A stretch of 64,000 nucleotides of DNA from Nitrospirillum pindoramense (GCF_007827955.1 NZ_VITR01000001.1:310001-374000), one strand, 5' to 3'; counted from the stretch's first letter, positions 1 through 9,125 are shown. Program-made: numbers and translations. Notes: a model not told the origin generated them from the sequence alone.

Positions 1-79
1 GGTGGCCGGCGGGCACGGCACCCGCGCGGGGCAGGCCGGCCAGAGTGTTGAAGGCGTCCAAGGTGGCAGTGGCGGTCAT
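1..79 (-). CDS. Unidentified gene, 5' end only
   Basis: Only the first 26 codons of a leftward gene are inside the window (MTATATLDAFNTLAG...). The ATG at 79 is preceded by a good ribosome binding site (GGAGG, read on the minus strand) a few bases upstream, so this is a real start and not a shadow. The fragment has no recognisable motif and I cannot name a family. It lies downstream of the large winged-helix regulator at 223-2724 and behind a 143-base leader that holds a hairpin and three 10-bp phased repeats, so it is a candidate target of that regulator. Confidence 0.6.
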   Translation of the reverse strand, partial: MTATATLDAFNTLAGLPRAGAVPAGH

Positions 80-98
80 CTCATCCTCCATCCGGTGA

Positions 99-135
99 GG
101 TTCCCCCGGGGGGCGTCGCGCCGCGGTGGGGAACC
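99..135 (-). other. Leader hairpin before the partial gene
   Basis: GGTTCCCC at 99-106 and GGGGAACC at 128-135 are perfect 8-bp arms around a GC-rich 21-base loop. Read on the minus strand the hairpin lies in the leader about 20 bases before the start codon at 79. No T-tract follows it, so it is not a typical terminator; a role in leader structure is a guess. Confidence 0.35.
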
Positions 136-177
136 GTCGATGAAGGAAGTTTCGGCCAGATGACCGCCACACCGGGA

Positions 178-205
178 GTTAAGCGATGTGAAGCGTTGTT
201 TAACG
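178..205. promoter_or_regulatory. Three 10-bp phased direct repeats (candidate activator site)
   Basis: Three direct repeats lie exactly ten bases apart: GTTAAGCGAT (178), GTGAAGCGTT (188) and GTTTAACGCC (198). A fourth GTTAAGCG stands at 215-222 beside the stop codon of the regulator gene. OmpR/PhoB-type winged helices, the fold at the N-terminus of the neighbouring regulator, bind tandem direct repeats with one-helical-turn spacing. The site is about 100-125 bases upstream of the start codon at 79, a usual place for an activator. That the neighbour binds here is inference. Confidence 0.45.
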
Positions 206-222
206 CCCCACACCGTTAAGCG

Positions 223-2724
223 CTAAACGGTCAGCACGGCGCCATGCCACCCGGCCAGGGGGGCGGGGCGGGACTTCACCCGGGCACGGGCCTCCGCCGC
301 CCCCGCCACGGCGAACATCTCCACCTGCATGGCGCTGGCGCTGGCGGCTATGGCGCCGGGCCGGCCGAGTGCGGCGCCATAACCCTGGACAAAGACGTGC
401 CAATGGTCCAGGGCGTGGCGGGTGGTGCGCTGGGCCAGCAGGTCGATCCAGGCGCCGGCCAGCGCTCCTTCGCCCGCCGCGATGGCCACGGGGATGCAGC
501 CGATGGCCAGGCCATAGCAGATGGACAGGGCGTGGTCCGTGCCCACCGCGTCCTCGGCGCACAGGCGGGCCAGATCCAGGGCGCCGTTGATGTCGCCCAT
601 CAGCCATTGCAGGCGCATCAGCAGGCTCAGCGCCGCCACCTTGCCGTCCACCTGGGCGTGGTTGGCGTGGTTCACCCGCACGGGGTCGGCGTCGGCGGCG
701 ATGACCGCCTGCAGCAGCTCCAGGGCCGGCGGGTGGTCCCCCATGAAGTGGTGGGACAGGGCGCGCATGTGCATGGCGGTCTGGCGGTCGGCCAGGCCGG
801 CGTCGGGGCCGATGCGGTCGGTGAACGCCTCCGCCAGCGCCAGGCTTTCGGCGTAGCCGCCCTCCAGGATGCGGTGGGCCCACACACCCCACAGCGCGCG
901 GCGGGCCAGCCCCTCGTCCCCCATATCCTCGGCTATGCTCAACGCCTGTTGGAACGCCCGGCCCATCTCCGGCACCGGTCCCCGCGTGTGCCACAGGGCA
1001 TGCCCGTAGGCGGCCAGCAATTCCACCCGCTGGGCCTGGTCGACCGCACCGGCCGGGGCCCCCTGGTCCAGCACCGCCAGGATGCGTTCCGCCCGCCCCA
1101 GGAACTCATCGGCCAGCGACAGGTGGAACCAGAGCGACGCGCTGGCGACGATCAGGCCCAAGCCCAGGCCGATGTCGCCATCCTCCCCCGTCGCCCAGTC
1201 CAGGGCGCCGCGGATATCGTCGATACGCCGGCTGTGGATGGCCAGCCAGTCGCGCGGGGCCTTGCCCTCCCATGCCGCCTGCGCGTCGGTGAAGAGAGAG
1301 ATCATGTGGCGGGCGTGGGCGGCGCGGATGCGGCCCTCCGCCCCCGTGTCGGCCAGGCGCTCATGGCCATAGTAACGGGTGGTGTCCAGCAGGCGGTAGC
1401 GGGTGGCGCCTCCCTCCCGGCTGCTGACCACCAGGGACTTGGCCACCAGGTCGGCCAGGCCATCCAGCACGGCCATCTCGCGTCCGCCGGTCACGCCACA
1501 CGCGTCCGCGGGGTCGAACCCGGCGCGGAAGACCGACAGGCTGATCAGCAGGTCCTTTTCCTCCGGCGCCAGCAGCTCATAGCTCCAGTCCAGCGCCGCG
1601 CGCAGGGTGCGGTGGCGGGGCAGGGCGGTGCGCCGGCCGCGCGTCAGCAGGTTCAGCCGGTCGTGCAGGCGGCTGGCCAGCTCCGGCAGTTCCATCAGGT
1701 CGACGCGGGCGGCGGCCAGCTCGATGGCCAGGGGAATGCCGTCCAGGCGGCGGCAGATCTCGGCCAGGTCCTGGGCGTTGCCGTCGTCGACGGTGAAGTC
1801 CGACCGCACGGCCCGCGCCCGTTCGAAGAACAGGGCGGCGGCGGGGTAGGTCAGGACGGACGCCGCGCCCTGGGCCTGGTCGTCGGGGATGGGCAGGGCC
1901 GGCAGGCGGTGCACCCATTCGCCAGCGGCGCGCAGGGGTTCCCGGCTGGTGGCCAGGATCAGCAGGCTGGGCACCGCCAGCAGCAATCGCTCCGCCAGTT
2001 CCGCCACCGCATCCACCAGATGCTCGCAATTATCCAGCAGCAGCAGGCTGGGGTTGGCGCCCAGGGTGGCGGCCACGGCCGCGAAGCTGTCGACGCCGGA
2101 GGCGGGCAGGCCCAGGGCGGTGGCCAGTGTGCCCTCCACCCACGCCGCGTCGGACACGGGGGCGAGGTCGACGAAGCGCACGGCGATGTCCTGCGCCAGC
2201 GCCGCCGCCGTGGCCAGCGCCACGGACGTCTTGCCGATGCCCCCGGGGCCCGCCAGGGTCAGGAAGCGGCGCTCCGGCAGTTCCGCCGCCAGGCTGGCCA
2301 CGATCTCCGTCCGGCCCAGCAGGCGCACCAAGGGGCGGGGGGCCGCCGATTCCGGCGCCATGCGCGCGGGCTGGGCCGCCGCGGTGGCTTGGCTGGCGAC
2401 CTGGGCCGGCGCGGTGCGGACCACGGGCAGGGTCAGGCGATAGCCGCGCCCAGCCTCGTTCACCACCAGCCCGTCGTCGCCCAGCGCCTTGCGGAGGCCG
2501 GACAGATGGACGCGCACGGCGCTTTCATCGATGGCCTGGCCGGGCCAGACCTCGGCCAGCAAGCGGTCGCGGGTCACCAGCTCGCCCCCGGCGGCGGCCA
2601 GCACGGCCAGCAGGTTGGCGGCACGGCCGCCCAGCTTCACCGGCTGCCCCGCCTTGGCCAGCGTCATCTGCGGCACGTCGAAGGTGAAGCTGCCGAAGGT
2701 GTAACGGACGCCCTGGTCACTCAT
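223..2724 (-). CDS. Winged-helix / STAND ATPase transcriptional regulator
   Basis: A large (833 aa) cytoplasmic one-component regulator. Residues about 8-100 form an OmpR-type winged helix (Trans_reg_C), with the usual LGGRAANLLAVL, DRLLAEVWPG and RVHLSGLRKALG stretches. A STAND/NB-ARC-like ATPase follows: Walker A GPGGIGKT at 159-166, Walker B LLLLDNCEH at about 227-235 and a DGIPLAIELAAAR motif. The C-terminal half (about 470-833) is alanine/leucine-rich helical repeat, TPR-like, and probably senses a ligand or partner. Such proteins are ATP-gated activators of neighbouring metabolic or efflux genes. It lies 66 bases behind the efflux operon on the same strand and just before the partial gene at 1-79. 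The ligand is unknown. Confidence 0.85.
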   Translation of the reverse strand: MSDQGVRYTFGSFTFDVPQMTLAKAGQPVKLGGRAANLLAVLAAAGGELVTRDRLLAEVWPGQAIDESAVRVHLSGLRKALGDDGLVVNEAGRGYRLTLPVVRTAPAQVASQATAAAQPARMAPESAAPRPLVRLLGRTEIVASLAAELPERRFLTLAGPGGIGKTSVALATAAALAQDIAVRFVDLAPVSDAAWVEGTLATALGLPASGVDSFAAVAATLGANPSLLLLDNCEHLVDAVAELAERLLLAVPSLLILATSREPLRAAGEWVHRLPALPIPDDQAQGAASVLTYPAAALFFERARAVRSDFTVDDGNAQDLAEICRRLDGIPLAIELAAARVDLMELPELASRLHDRLNLLTRGRRTALPRHRTLRAALDWSYELLAPEEKDLLISLSVFRAGFDPADACGVTGGREMAVLDGLADLVAKSLVVSSREGGATRYRLLDTTRYYGHERLADTGAEGRIRAAHARHMISLFTDAQAAWEGKAPRDWLAIHSRRIDDIRGALDWATGEDGDIGLGLGLIVASASLWFHLSLADEFLGRAERILAVLDQGAPAGAVDQAQRVELLAAYGHALWHTRGPVPEMGRAFQQALSIAEDMGDEGLARRALWGVWAHRILEGGYAESLALAEAFTDRIGPDAGLADRQTAMHMRALSHHFMGDHPPALELLQAVIAADADPVRVNHANHAQVDGKVAALSLLMRLQWLMGDINGALDLARLCAEDAVGTDHALSICYGLAIGCIPVAIAAGEGALAGAWIDLLAQRTTRHALDHWHVFVQGYGAALGRPGAIAASASAMQVEMFAVAGAAEARARVKSRPAPLAGWHGAVLTV

Positions 2725-2790
2725 CGTTCGACCCGCATGCCTTGATCATCCCGTAATTCCCTGAGTTCTATGGCCATGCCCGCCATCGCT

Positions 2791-4371
2791 TCAAGCCTTG
2801 GCCGGCGGCGGACACAGCCAGGCGGCCAGCAGAATGCAGACCAGCGCGCCCACGGCCGCCGCCGCGAAGCCGTCGATATAGGCGAGGACGGAGGCCTGCT
2901 GCCCCACCCGGCTCGCCAGCAGCCGGGCGGCACCGCCGACAGGGTCGTCCATATGCGGGGCCAGGGCCGCCTGATAGCGGGCCAGCCGGTCGGCGGTGGC
3001 CCCGGACAGCGGGTCGACATGCAGGCCCAGAAGGTTGGAATGCAGCTGTTCGCGCGTACGGACGAAGGTCTGCATGAATGCGACGCCGATCTCCCCGCCG
3101 AACAGGCGGGCGGTCTGCATCAGCGCGCCGATGGAAATGGCGTCGGCCGGGGTGATGTTGCGCACCACCAGTACCACCAGGGCTGTCAGCGCCAGGCACT
3201 GCCCCACCGCCTGCAAGGCTTGCGAGGGCAGGAAATCCCAGGTGGCCCATAGGCTGGTCAGGGCCGTGGCCTGCCAGCAGGCGATGGCGATCAGCAGGGC
3301 GCCGGCGGACAGCACCCAGCGCCCGTCCACCCGGGCCAGCACCCAGGCCAGCGGCAGGATCAGGGCGAACTGGGGCACGGCGATGAACAGCAGCACCGGG
3401 CCCACCTGCAATTCGCGGAAATTCTGCACCACCTGCAGGTAGAGGGGGATGATGTAGGCGGTGGACAGGATGATGAAGCGGAAGCCGGCCAGCAGCAGCA
3501 TGAGCAGCAGCAGGTTGCCCCGCAGCATCAGGCGCAGGTTCAGGAAGGGCCGCCGGCTGACCACCAGCTCCCGCACCGCGAACAGGGCGGTGACGAGGCC
3601 GCCCGCCACCAGCAGGCCCACCACCAGGCCGCTGCGTGTCCAGTCCAGGCGGTTGCCCTGGTCCAGGCCGGCATACAGCAGGCCGAAGCCCACGGCGGCA
3701 TAGGCCACCCCGGGCCAGTCGTGCTGTTTCAGCAGGTCGGTGTTCACCGGCTCCCGCGGGACGCCGGTCCAGACGCACAGGAACATGACGGGCAGGACCA
3801 GGCAGTATTGCCAGTTCAGCCAGGCGATGGACCAGTTCTCGGCATACCACCCTTCCAGCGCCGCGCCGATGTTCTGCGAGAACTCCGAATTCATGGCATA
3901 GGCGGCCAGGCCATAGAGGGTCAGTCGCACCGGCAGGTTCAGGACGATGAAGCGGATGGTCAGGGGGATGAAGGTGCCGCCCCCCACGCCCGACAGGAAT
4001 TGCATGGCCAGATAGGCGGTCAGGTTGGGCGACAACGGCGCCAGCAGGCTGGACACGAAGAACAGGCCGATGCCGGCGAACAGCACCCGGCGGGCCCCGA
4101 AGACGATGCCCAGATAGGGGCAGGCCACGCCCACCACCATCTGGCCCACGCCATAGGCGGTGGTGATCCACGCCCCCTCGTCGAAGCCGGCATGCAGGCC
4201 ACCCCGCAGGTCGGCCAGGCCGAAGGTGGTGGCGCGGGCGCCCAGGGTGGACACCAACGCCCCCAACAGCACGCCCAGGATGCCGATATAGGCCCGCATG
4301 CCGTCCAGCCTCGGCCACGGGACCAGCATCGGGCGGGGCTGCGGCACCGGCGGGACGGCCGCGGCGGTCAT
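2791..4371 (-). CDS. DHA2-family (EmrB-like) MFS drug efflux permease
   Basis: A 526-aa integral inner-membrane protein with a pattern of about 14 hydrophobic segments, the size and topology of the DHA2 (EmrB/QacA) branch of MFS proton antiporters. The segment DEGAWITTAYGVGQM near residue 50-65 is characteristic of EmrB relatives. Its ATG overlaps the stop of the membrane-fusion gene upstream (ATGA), so the two are translationally coupled and should form an EmrAB-type pump that works with an outer-membrane channel encoded elsewhere. It is the last gene of the operon 7807-2791. The drug or metabolite exported is not visible; the FAD monooxygenase two genes upstream suggests an aromatic compound. 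Confidence 0.9.
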   Translation of the reverse strand: MTAAAVPPVPQPRPMLVPWPRLDGMRAYIGILGVLLGALVSTLGARATTFGLADLRGGLHAGFDEGAWITTAYGVGQMVVGVACPYLGIVFGARRVLFAGIGLFFVSSLLAPLSPNLTAYLAMQFLSGVGGGTFIPLTIRFIVLNLPVRLTLYGLAAYAMNSEFSQNIGAALEGWYAENWSIAWLNWQYCLVLPVMFLCVWTGVPREPVNTDLLKQHDWPGVAYAAVGFGLLYAGLDQGNRLDWTRSGLVVGLLVAGGLVTALFAVRELVVSRRPFLNLRLMLRGNLLLLMLLLAGFRFIILSTAYIIPLYLQVVQNFRELQVGPVLLFIAVPQFALILPLAWVLARVDGRWVLSAGALLIAIACWQATALTSLWATWDFLPSQALQAVGQCLALTALVVLVVRNITPADAISIGALMQTARLFGGEIGVAFMQTFVRTREQLHSNLLGLHVDPLSGATADRLARYQAALAPHMDDPVGGAARLLASRVGQQASVLAYIDGFAAAAVGALVCILLAAWLCPPPAKA

Positions 4372-5459
4372 TTGCTGTCGTCCACGTCGATGGTGGACAC
4401 GACCGACATGCCGGGGCGCACCAGCGTCCCCAGGGCGGGTACCGGGTCCAGCACGATCTTCACCGGCACGCGCTGCACCACCTTGGTGAAATTGCCGGTG
4501 GCGTTGTCGGGTGGCAGCAGGGTGAAGACGCTGCCGGTGCCCGGCGACCAGCTTTCCACATGGCCGTGCAACACCAGGTCGGGGAAGGCGTCCACCGTCA
4601 CCGTGGCCCGATCACCCACCCGCACATGGGTCATCTGGGTTTCCTTGTAGTTGGCCACGACCCACACCCGGGGCAGGGCCATGACGCCGATGATTTGGGT
4701 GCCGACGTTGACGAACTGTCCCGGACGCACCTGGCGCTGGCCCACCATGCCGTCGGCGGGGGCGACGATGCGGGTATAGGCCAGGTTGTTGCGGGCCAGG
4801 TCCAGCTGGGCCTGACCTTCCCGCACCTGGGCCGTCAGTTGCCGTTCCTGCACGTCCAGGCTCGCCAGCTGGGCCTTCTGCTGCGCCAGCTGGGCGGTGG
4901 CCAACTGCGACTGGGCCAGGGCTTTCGCGGCATCGGCGTCGGCCTGCTCCACCTTCTGCCCCGTTCCGGCGATCCCCGTGCGCAGCAGGTCGCGCTGACG
5001 TGCCGCCTCCAGCCGGGTGCGGGTGACATCGGCGTCGGCGGCGGCGATGCTGGCCTGCGCCTGCTGGATCAGGGCGCGCTGCACCTCCCGCTGGTTGGCC
5101 AGGTTGGCCAGCGCCGCCTGGGCCGCCGTCAGCCCGGCTTCCGCCAGATCGGCCTGGGCGCGGTAGTCCGACGGTTCGATCTGGGCGATCAGATCGCCCT
5201 TATGCACCGTCTGGAAGTCGTCCACCGCCACCGTCTGGACGTAACCCGAAATCTTGGCGGACAGCGGCGTCAGGTCGCCGGTGACATAGGCGTCGCTGGA
5301 CGATTGGTGGCGTGCGTCGCCGACCCAGCGATCCCAGTGCCCGGCCACCAGCCAGACCAGGACGATGGCTCCGCCCAGGGCCAGGGTGCGCAGCAGGGGA
5401 GGCAGCCAGCGCCTGGCGCTGACACTGGTGTCGATTGCGGGTGTGGTCACGGTGTCCAT
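4368..5459 (-). CDS. EmrA/HlyD-family membrane fusion protein
   Basis: A 363-aa periplasmic adaptor. One N-terminal membrane anchor (about residues 21-37, rich in A/I/V/L) is followed by a lipoyl-like half (SSDAYVTGDLTPLSAKISGYV), a long alpha-helical hairpin rich in Ala/Gln/Leu and the second half (YTRIVAPADGMVGQRQVRPGQFV). These are the hallmarks of EmrA/HlyD adaptors that pair with DHA2 permeases. I place the start at the ATG at 5459, just after the stop of the FAD monooxygenase gene (5465), instead of a frame extension that would run into that gene. The stop overlaps the start of the permease. Confidence 0.9.
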   Translation of the reverse strand: MDTVTTPAIDTSVSARRWLPPLLRTLALGGAIVLVWLVAGHWDRWVGDARHQSSSDAYVTGDLTPLSAKISGYVQTVAVDDFQTVHKGDLIAQIEPSDYRAQADLAEAGLTAAQAALANLANQREVQRALIQQAQASIAAADADVTRTRLEAARQRDLLRTGIAGTGQKVEQADADAAKALAQSQLATAQLAQQKAQLASLDVQERQLTAQVREGQAQLDLARNNLAYTRIVAPADGMVGQRQVRPGQFVNVGTQIIGVMALPRVWVVANYKETQMTHVRVGDRATVTVDAFPDLVLHGHVESWSPGTGSVFTLLPPDNATGNFTKVVQRVPVKIVLDPVPALGTLVRPGMSVVSTIDVDDSK

Positions 5460-5464
5460 GGCGC

Positions 5465-6580
5465 TCACTCCAACGCCGCTCCCAGGCGGCGACCATAGGC
5501 GGTGATGGCCGTGCCGGCGGCGCATCGCTCAGTGCTGTACAGCGCCAGCGCGTCGGCCACCGTCGGCGCCTCCGCCAAATGGCGGCGCAGGGCCAGGGCG
5601 TCACCGGCGGCCTTGGCCACGCCCATGGCGGTGTGGGGCCGGGCCACGAAGGCCGCGTCGCCCAGCAAGGCGATGCGGCCGGACGCCATCACCGGCGCCT
5701 CATAATCGAAGATCGCCTGGATGAAGGGCTCGGGCTCCGCCGCCACCACGCTGGCGAAGGGCGGGGGCAGGAGGCGGGCGGCATCGGACCGCAAGGCCGC
5801 CACCGCCGGCGCCCGCACCTGGCCGGGGGACAGGGAATGGGGATGGCACCGCCCTTCCGTGTCGGTCAGCGTGGCCGGCAGGGCGGCCGCCGGCACCGGC
5901 CTGTACCACACCCAGTTATAGCGCCGCTGGCCCACGGTCGTTTCGCCGCCCGGCCCCGGTACCAGATAGCCCAGGGCATGGGACCGCGGCATCATGTAGA
6001 AGGCGAAGCGGTCGCGCAGGATGGCGGCATCCGCCGGCAGTTGCTCTTCGGCGAACAGGCCGCGCCAGGCGACATAGCCGGCATAGCTGTTGGGCGCGGG
6101 CGCCCCGGTCACCACCGGCCGCACCACCGAGCCCAGGCCGTCGGCGCCGATCACCAGATCCGCCTCCTCCTCCCCGCCGTCCAGGAACAGCAGGCGGGCG
6201 CGGTCGGGCCCCTGGGTCACGGTCGCCACGGCGCGGCCGGTCACGTATTGGTCGTCAGCCACCTTCGATCGCATGACGCGGAACAGATGATCCCAGGAGA
6301 TCTGGGTTTGCGGCATGGCGTGCCGCTCCGCGATACCCCCGTCGCGATCGAAATAGATGCGTTCGAACGCCACCACGCCGATGCGGGCGACATGGTCGCA
6401 CCCAACGGCGCGCAGCAGGGTGAACAGTTCCCGCTGGCTGACCAACCCGGCGCCCCGGCCGGCCAGACCGGTGGTGGAGCGTTCATAAAGGCGGACGTCA
6501 TGCCCGTCCTGCCGCAGCAGTGCCGCGGCGAACAAGCCGCCGACGGAGCCGCCGACGATGCGGATGCGCAAGGGTTCCAT
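5465..6580 (-). CDS. FAD-dependent monooxygenase (UbiH / p-hydroxybenzoate hydroxylase family)
   Basis: A 371-aa group A flavoprotein monooxygenase, expected to hydroxylate a small aromatic or heterocyclic substrate with NAD(P)H and O2 in the cytosol. The N-terminus has the Rossmann motif GGSVGGL (about residues 10-16) followed by the ribose-binding acidic end YERS; the second FAD motif RIALLGDAAFVARPHTAMGV lies about residues 283-302. The arrangement resembles 2,6-dihydroxypyridine hydroxylase-like enzymes, but substrate cannot be read from sequence. It sits between two transporter genes with gaps of 3 and 5 bases, so it is co-transcribed with an MFS pump and an EmrAB-like pump. That pairing fits either detoxification (modify and export) or aromatic metabolism. 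Confidence 0.85.
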   Translation of the reverse strand: MEPLRIRIVGGSVGGLFAAALLRQDGHDVRLYERSTTGLAGRGAGLVSQRELFTLLRAVGCDHVARIGVVAFERIYFDRDGGIAERHAMPQTQISWDHLFRVMRSKVADDQYVTGRAVATVTQGPDRARLLFLDGGEEEADLVIGADGLGSVVRPVVTGAPAPNSYAGYVAWRGLFAEEQLPADAAILRDRFAFYMMPRSHALGYLVPGPGGETTVGQRRYNWVWYRPVPAAALPATLTDTEGRCHPHSLSPGQVRAPAVAALRSDAARLLPPPFASVVAAEPEPFIQAIFDYEAPVMASGRIALLGDAAFVARPHTAMGVAKAAGDALALRRHLAEAPTVADALALYSTERCAAGTAITAYGRRLGAALE

Positions 6581-6583
6581 CGC

Positions 6584-7807
6584 TCAGCCCCCCGCCCGGG
6601 CCACCCTGCGGCGGCGCAGGGTCAGCATGGCCTGGATGGCGAAGGCCAGGACGGCCAAGCCGCCGCCCAGGGTGCAGACGGCCGGCCATTGTCCCAGCTT
6701 CCACGCGGCGGTGGCGGCGGCCGATCCCATGGCGCCCCCCAGGAACATGCTGCCCATGAACACGGTGTTCAGTCGGCTGCGCGCCTGCGGATCCAGGGCG
6801 AAGACGATGGCCTGGTTGGAGACGAGGGCGCCCTGCATGCCGAAATCCAGGATGATCACCCCGGCCACCATGGCCCAGACATTGGCCCAGGACCCGAATA
6901 GCAGCCACGACAGCAGGGTGACGACGGTGCCCAGCCCCACCACCACGTGCGGGCCCCGCCGGTCCGCCAGGCGGCCGGCGATAGGGGCCGCCACCACGCC
7001 CGCGGCGCCGATGACGCCGAACAGGCCGGCCACGTCGGCACCCAGGTTGAAGGCCGGCTGCTCCAGCCGCAGCGCCAGGACGGTCCAGAAGGCGGAGAAG
7101 GAGGCGAACAGGGCACCCTGGGTCAGGGCGGCGGCGCGCAGGGCCGGCCGGTGTCGCCACAGATGGACCAGCGAGGCCAGCGCCTCCCGATAGCGCAGCG
7201 TGCTGGCCGGCGCGTGGCGGGGCAGGGTCGCGGCCATCAGCGCGGCGGTGGCCCAGGCCAGCGGCACCGCCAGCCAGAACATCGACCGCCAGCCGTGGTG
7301 GGTCGCGACGAAGCCGCCCAGCGTGCGGCTGAACAGCACGCCGCACAGCAGGCCGCTCATCACCATGCCGATGACGTGGCCCCGCTTGTGGGGTGCCGCC
7401 AGCGTTGCGGCCAGGGGCACGATCTGCTGGGCCACGGTGGACAGCACGCCGATGAACAGTGACGCCGCGACCAGCCAGGCGGCGGACGGGGCGGCGGCGG
7501 CCAGCGCCAGCATCACGCCAATGGTCAGCAGTTGCGCCACGATCAGGCGACGCCGGTCCACCAGGTCGCCCAGGGGCACCAGCAGCAACAGGCCGGCGGC
7601 GTAGCCCAGCTGGGTCGCCGTCGGCACAAAGCCGGTGAGGGGACTTCCCGCGAACTCATGCTCCAGGATGCCCAGCATGGGTTGGTTGTAATAGATGTTG
7701 GCCACGGCGATGCCGCAGGCGGCGGCCATGGCCAGGGTCAGCGCCCCGGTCAAGGCGGGCGCCGGCGGTACGGCCGTCGTGTCCGGGGGGTGGGGGGCAG
7801 GTGTCAT
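6584..7807 (-). CDS. MFS transporter, 12-TM
   Basis: A 407-aa MFS permease; the segment IANIYYNQPML-like (here AVANIYYNQPMLG) near the first transmembrane helix is typical of a widespread subfamily of drug/metabolite MFS exporters. I chose the ATG at 7807 (MTPAPHPPDT...) over upstream extensions, which would add a basic non-membrane peptide. Hydrophobic segments alternate with short charged loops over the whole length, including the GDLVDRR loop after helix 2-3, a variant of the MFS signature. It is the first gene of the leftward operon with the FAD monooxygenase (gap 3 bases) and EmrAB-like pair. Substrate unknown. Confidence 0.85.
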   Translation of the reverse strand: MTPAPHPPDTTAVPPAPALTGALTLAMAAACGIAVANIYYNQPMLGILEHEFAGSPLTGFVPTATQLGYAAGLLLLVPLGDLVDRRRLIVAQLLTIGVMLALAAAAPSAAWLVAASLFIGVLSTVAQQIVPLAATLAAPHKRGHVIGMVMSGLLCGVLFSRTLGGFVATHHGWRSMFWLAVPLAWATAALMAATLPRHAPASTLRYREALASLVHLWRHRPALRAAALTQGALFASFSAFWTVLALRLEQPAFNLGADVAGLFGVIGAAGVVAAPIAGRLADRRGPHVVVGLGTVVTLLSWLLFGSWANVWAMVAGVIILDFGMQGALVSNQAIVFALDPQARSRLNTVFMGSMFLGGAMGSAAATAAWKLGQWPAVCTLGGGLAVLAFAIQAMLTLRRRRVARAGG

Positions 7808-7937
7808 CGCGATGCTCTTTGGGCGGGGGCGGATACCCGTGCAGGATGCCTGAAACGCCCCCGCGCGGATTGGATGCCCCTTTCCGGTTTTGAACACGCC
7901 TCAGGCAGATGGGCTGAGCGGACGGACCGGGTCGGGG

Positions 7938-8936
7938 TCAGCGCGCCTGCGTCAATCCCACGGTCGTGTAATTGGCCGGCAGCCAGACATAACGGCCGTC
8001 GCGGCGGACGACGTGGCCCAGGCCGGGGAAGGTGATGTGGGCGGCGGCCACCCAGCTGCCCTCCGCCACAGCCTCCGCCATCAGCCGGTCGCGGGCCTGC
8101 GCCGCCGCCGCGCTGTCGCTGTCGTATTTCACCGTGGCGGCCGGGTCCGGGAACTGCACGGCCGCGACATGCACGATGTCACCCCAGGCCAGCAGCGTCT
8201 GGCCATCCCGGCTGCGCACGCGATAGGCGGTGTGGCCGGGCGTGTGGCCGGGACTGGGCAGCGCCTGGATGGCGGGGTTCAACTGCGCCTCGCCGTCGAA
8301 CGGCTGCACGCGCCCGGCGTCGACATAGGCGCGTAGGCTGTCGATGGCGCCATCGAACATGGGGCCCAGGAAGGCCGGCGCCTTGGCCTTGTTGGCCGGA
8401 TTCAGCCAGAAATCGGCATCGCGGCGGTTGACGCGGATGATGGCGTTGGGGAAGGCCATCCGGCCCCCCTGGTCCACACCGCCCACATGGTCGCGGTGCA
8501 GGTGGGTCAGATAGATCTCGTCCACCTGCTCCGGCGTATAGCCGGAGGCCCGCAGGTTGGCCATCAGGTGTCCGCCATCCGCGCCGTACAGCACCCCGGC
8601 GCCGCTGTCGATCAGGATCAGCTTGGTCCCGGTATTGATCAGGAAGGCGTTGATCGACCCCTCCACCGGTGCCGCGAGGTCCGAGGCGGCCAGCAGCGTG
8701 TCGGCGTCCGCCATCGGGATGCCGGTCAGCACCTCATGCACGGGGAAGGGGTGGGTGCCGTCCAGCAGGGCCGTGACCTCGATATCCCCCAGCATCATGC
8801 GATAGAAGCCGGGCGCCTGCGTCCGGGCCTGCGGTGCCGCGGCCTGCGCCGGGGGTACTGTTATCGTGGCCACGGATAGGGCGGCGGTGAACGCCAGGGC
8901 GGCGGCTGTCGCCAGGCAGCGGGGGAAAGCGGTCAT
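7938..8936 (-). CDS. Exported metallo-beta-lactamase-fold hydrolase
   Basis: A 332-aa MBL-superfamily enzyme. The N-terminus is a Sec-type signal (hydrophobic stretch ending PPAQAAA), so it acts in the periplasm. The zinc motif THLHRDH (His145, His147, Asp149, His150 counted from the ATG at 8936), then PGHTPGHTAY and GDIVH supply the remaining metal ligands. This pattern is shared by AHL lactonase-like and other periplasmic MBL hydrolases; the substrate cannot be told. A GTG at 8948 is an alternative start four codons earlier. It is transcribed alone, leftward, 130 bases upstream of the MFS operon. Confidence 0.85.
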   Translation of the reverse strand: MTAFPRCLATAAALAFTAALSVATITVPPAQAAAPQARTQAPGFYRMMLGDIEVTALLDGTHPFPVHEVLTGIPMADADTLLAASDLAAPVEGSINAFLINTGTKLILIDSGAGVLYGADGGHLMANLRASGYTPEQVDEIYLTHLHRDHVGGVDQGGRMAFPNAIIRVNRRDADFWLNPANKAKAPAFLGPMFDGAIDSLRAYVDAGRVQPFDGEAQLNPAIQALPSPGHTPGHTAYRVRSRDGQTLLAWGDIVHVAAVQFPDPAATVKYDSDSAAAAQARDRLMAEAVAEGSWVAAAHITFPGLGHVVRRDGRYVWLPANYTTVGLTQAR

Positions 8937-9125
8937 CGTCGGTTTCACCAGGCAGTCGGATCCGCGCCCAGCATCGCCACGCCAGACCCGCCCGTCTTGG
9001 CGCTTTTGCCGTTCCTTTGTCTCTCAGTGGGGTTTATTCACGGCCGCACTCCACCCAAGGCAGGGACGCGGTCCGTGACACTGCGCCATGCCCGCCCGGA
9101 TGGCGCGGGCGCTTAGCCGCGCCCG

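Noticed and set aside
178-230. Short phased repeats as a possible CRISPR array
   Set aside because: Units of 10 bases with no spacers and no cas genes; better explained as a regulator site.
244-2745. Long open frame (833 codons) on the plus strand opposite the winged-helix regulator
   Set aside because: Its product is Gly/Gln/His/Ala-rich with no domain, while the opposite strand encodes clear winged-helix and Walker motifs. High GC keeps antisense frames open.
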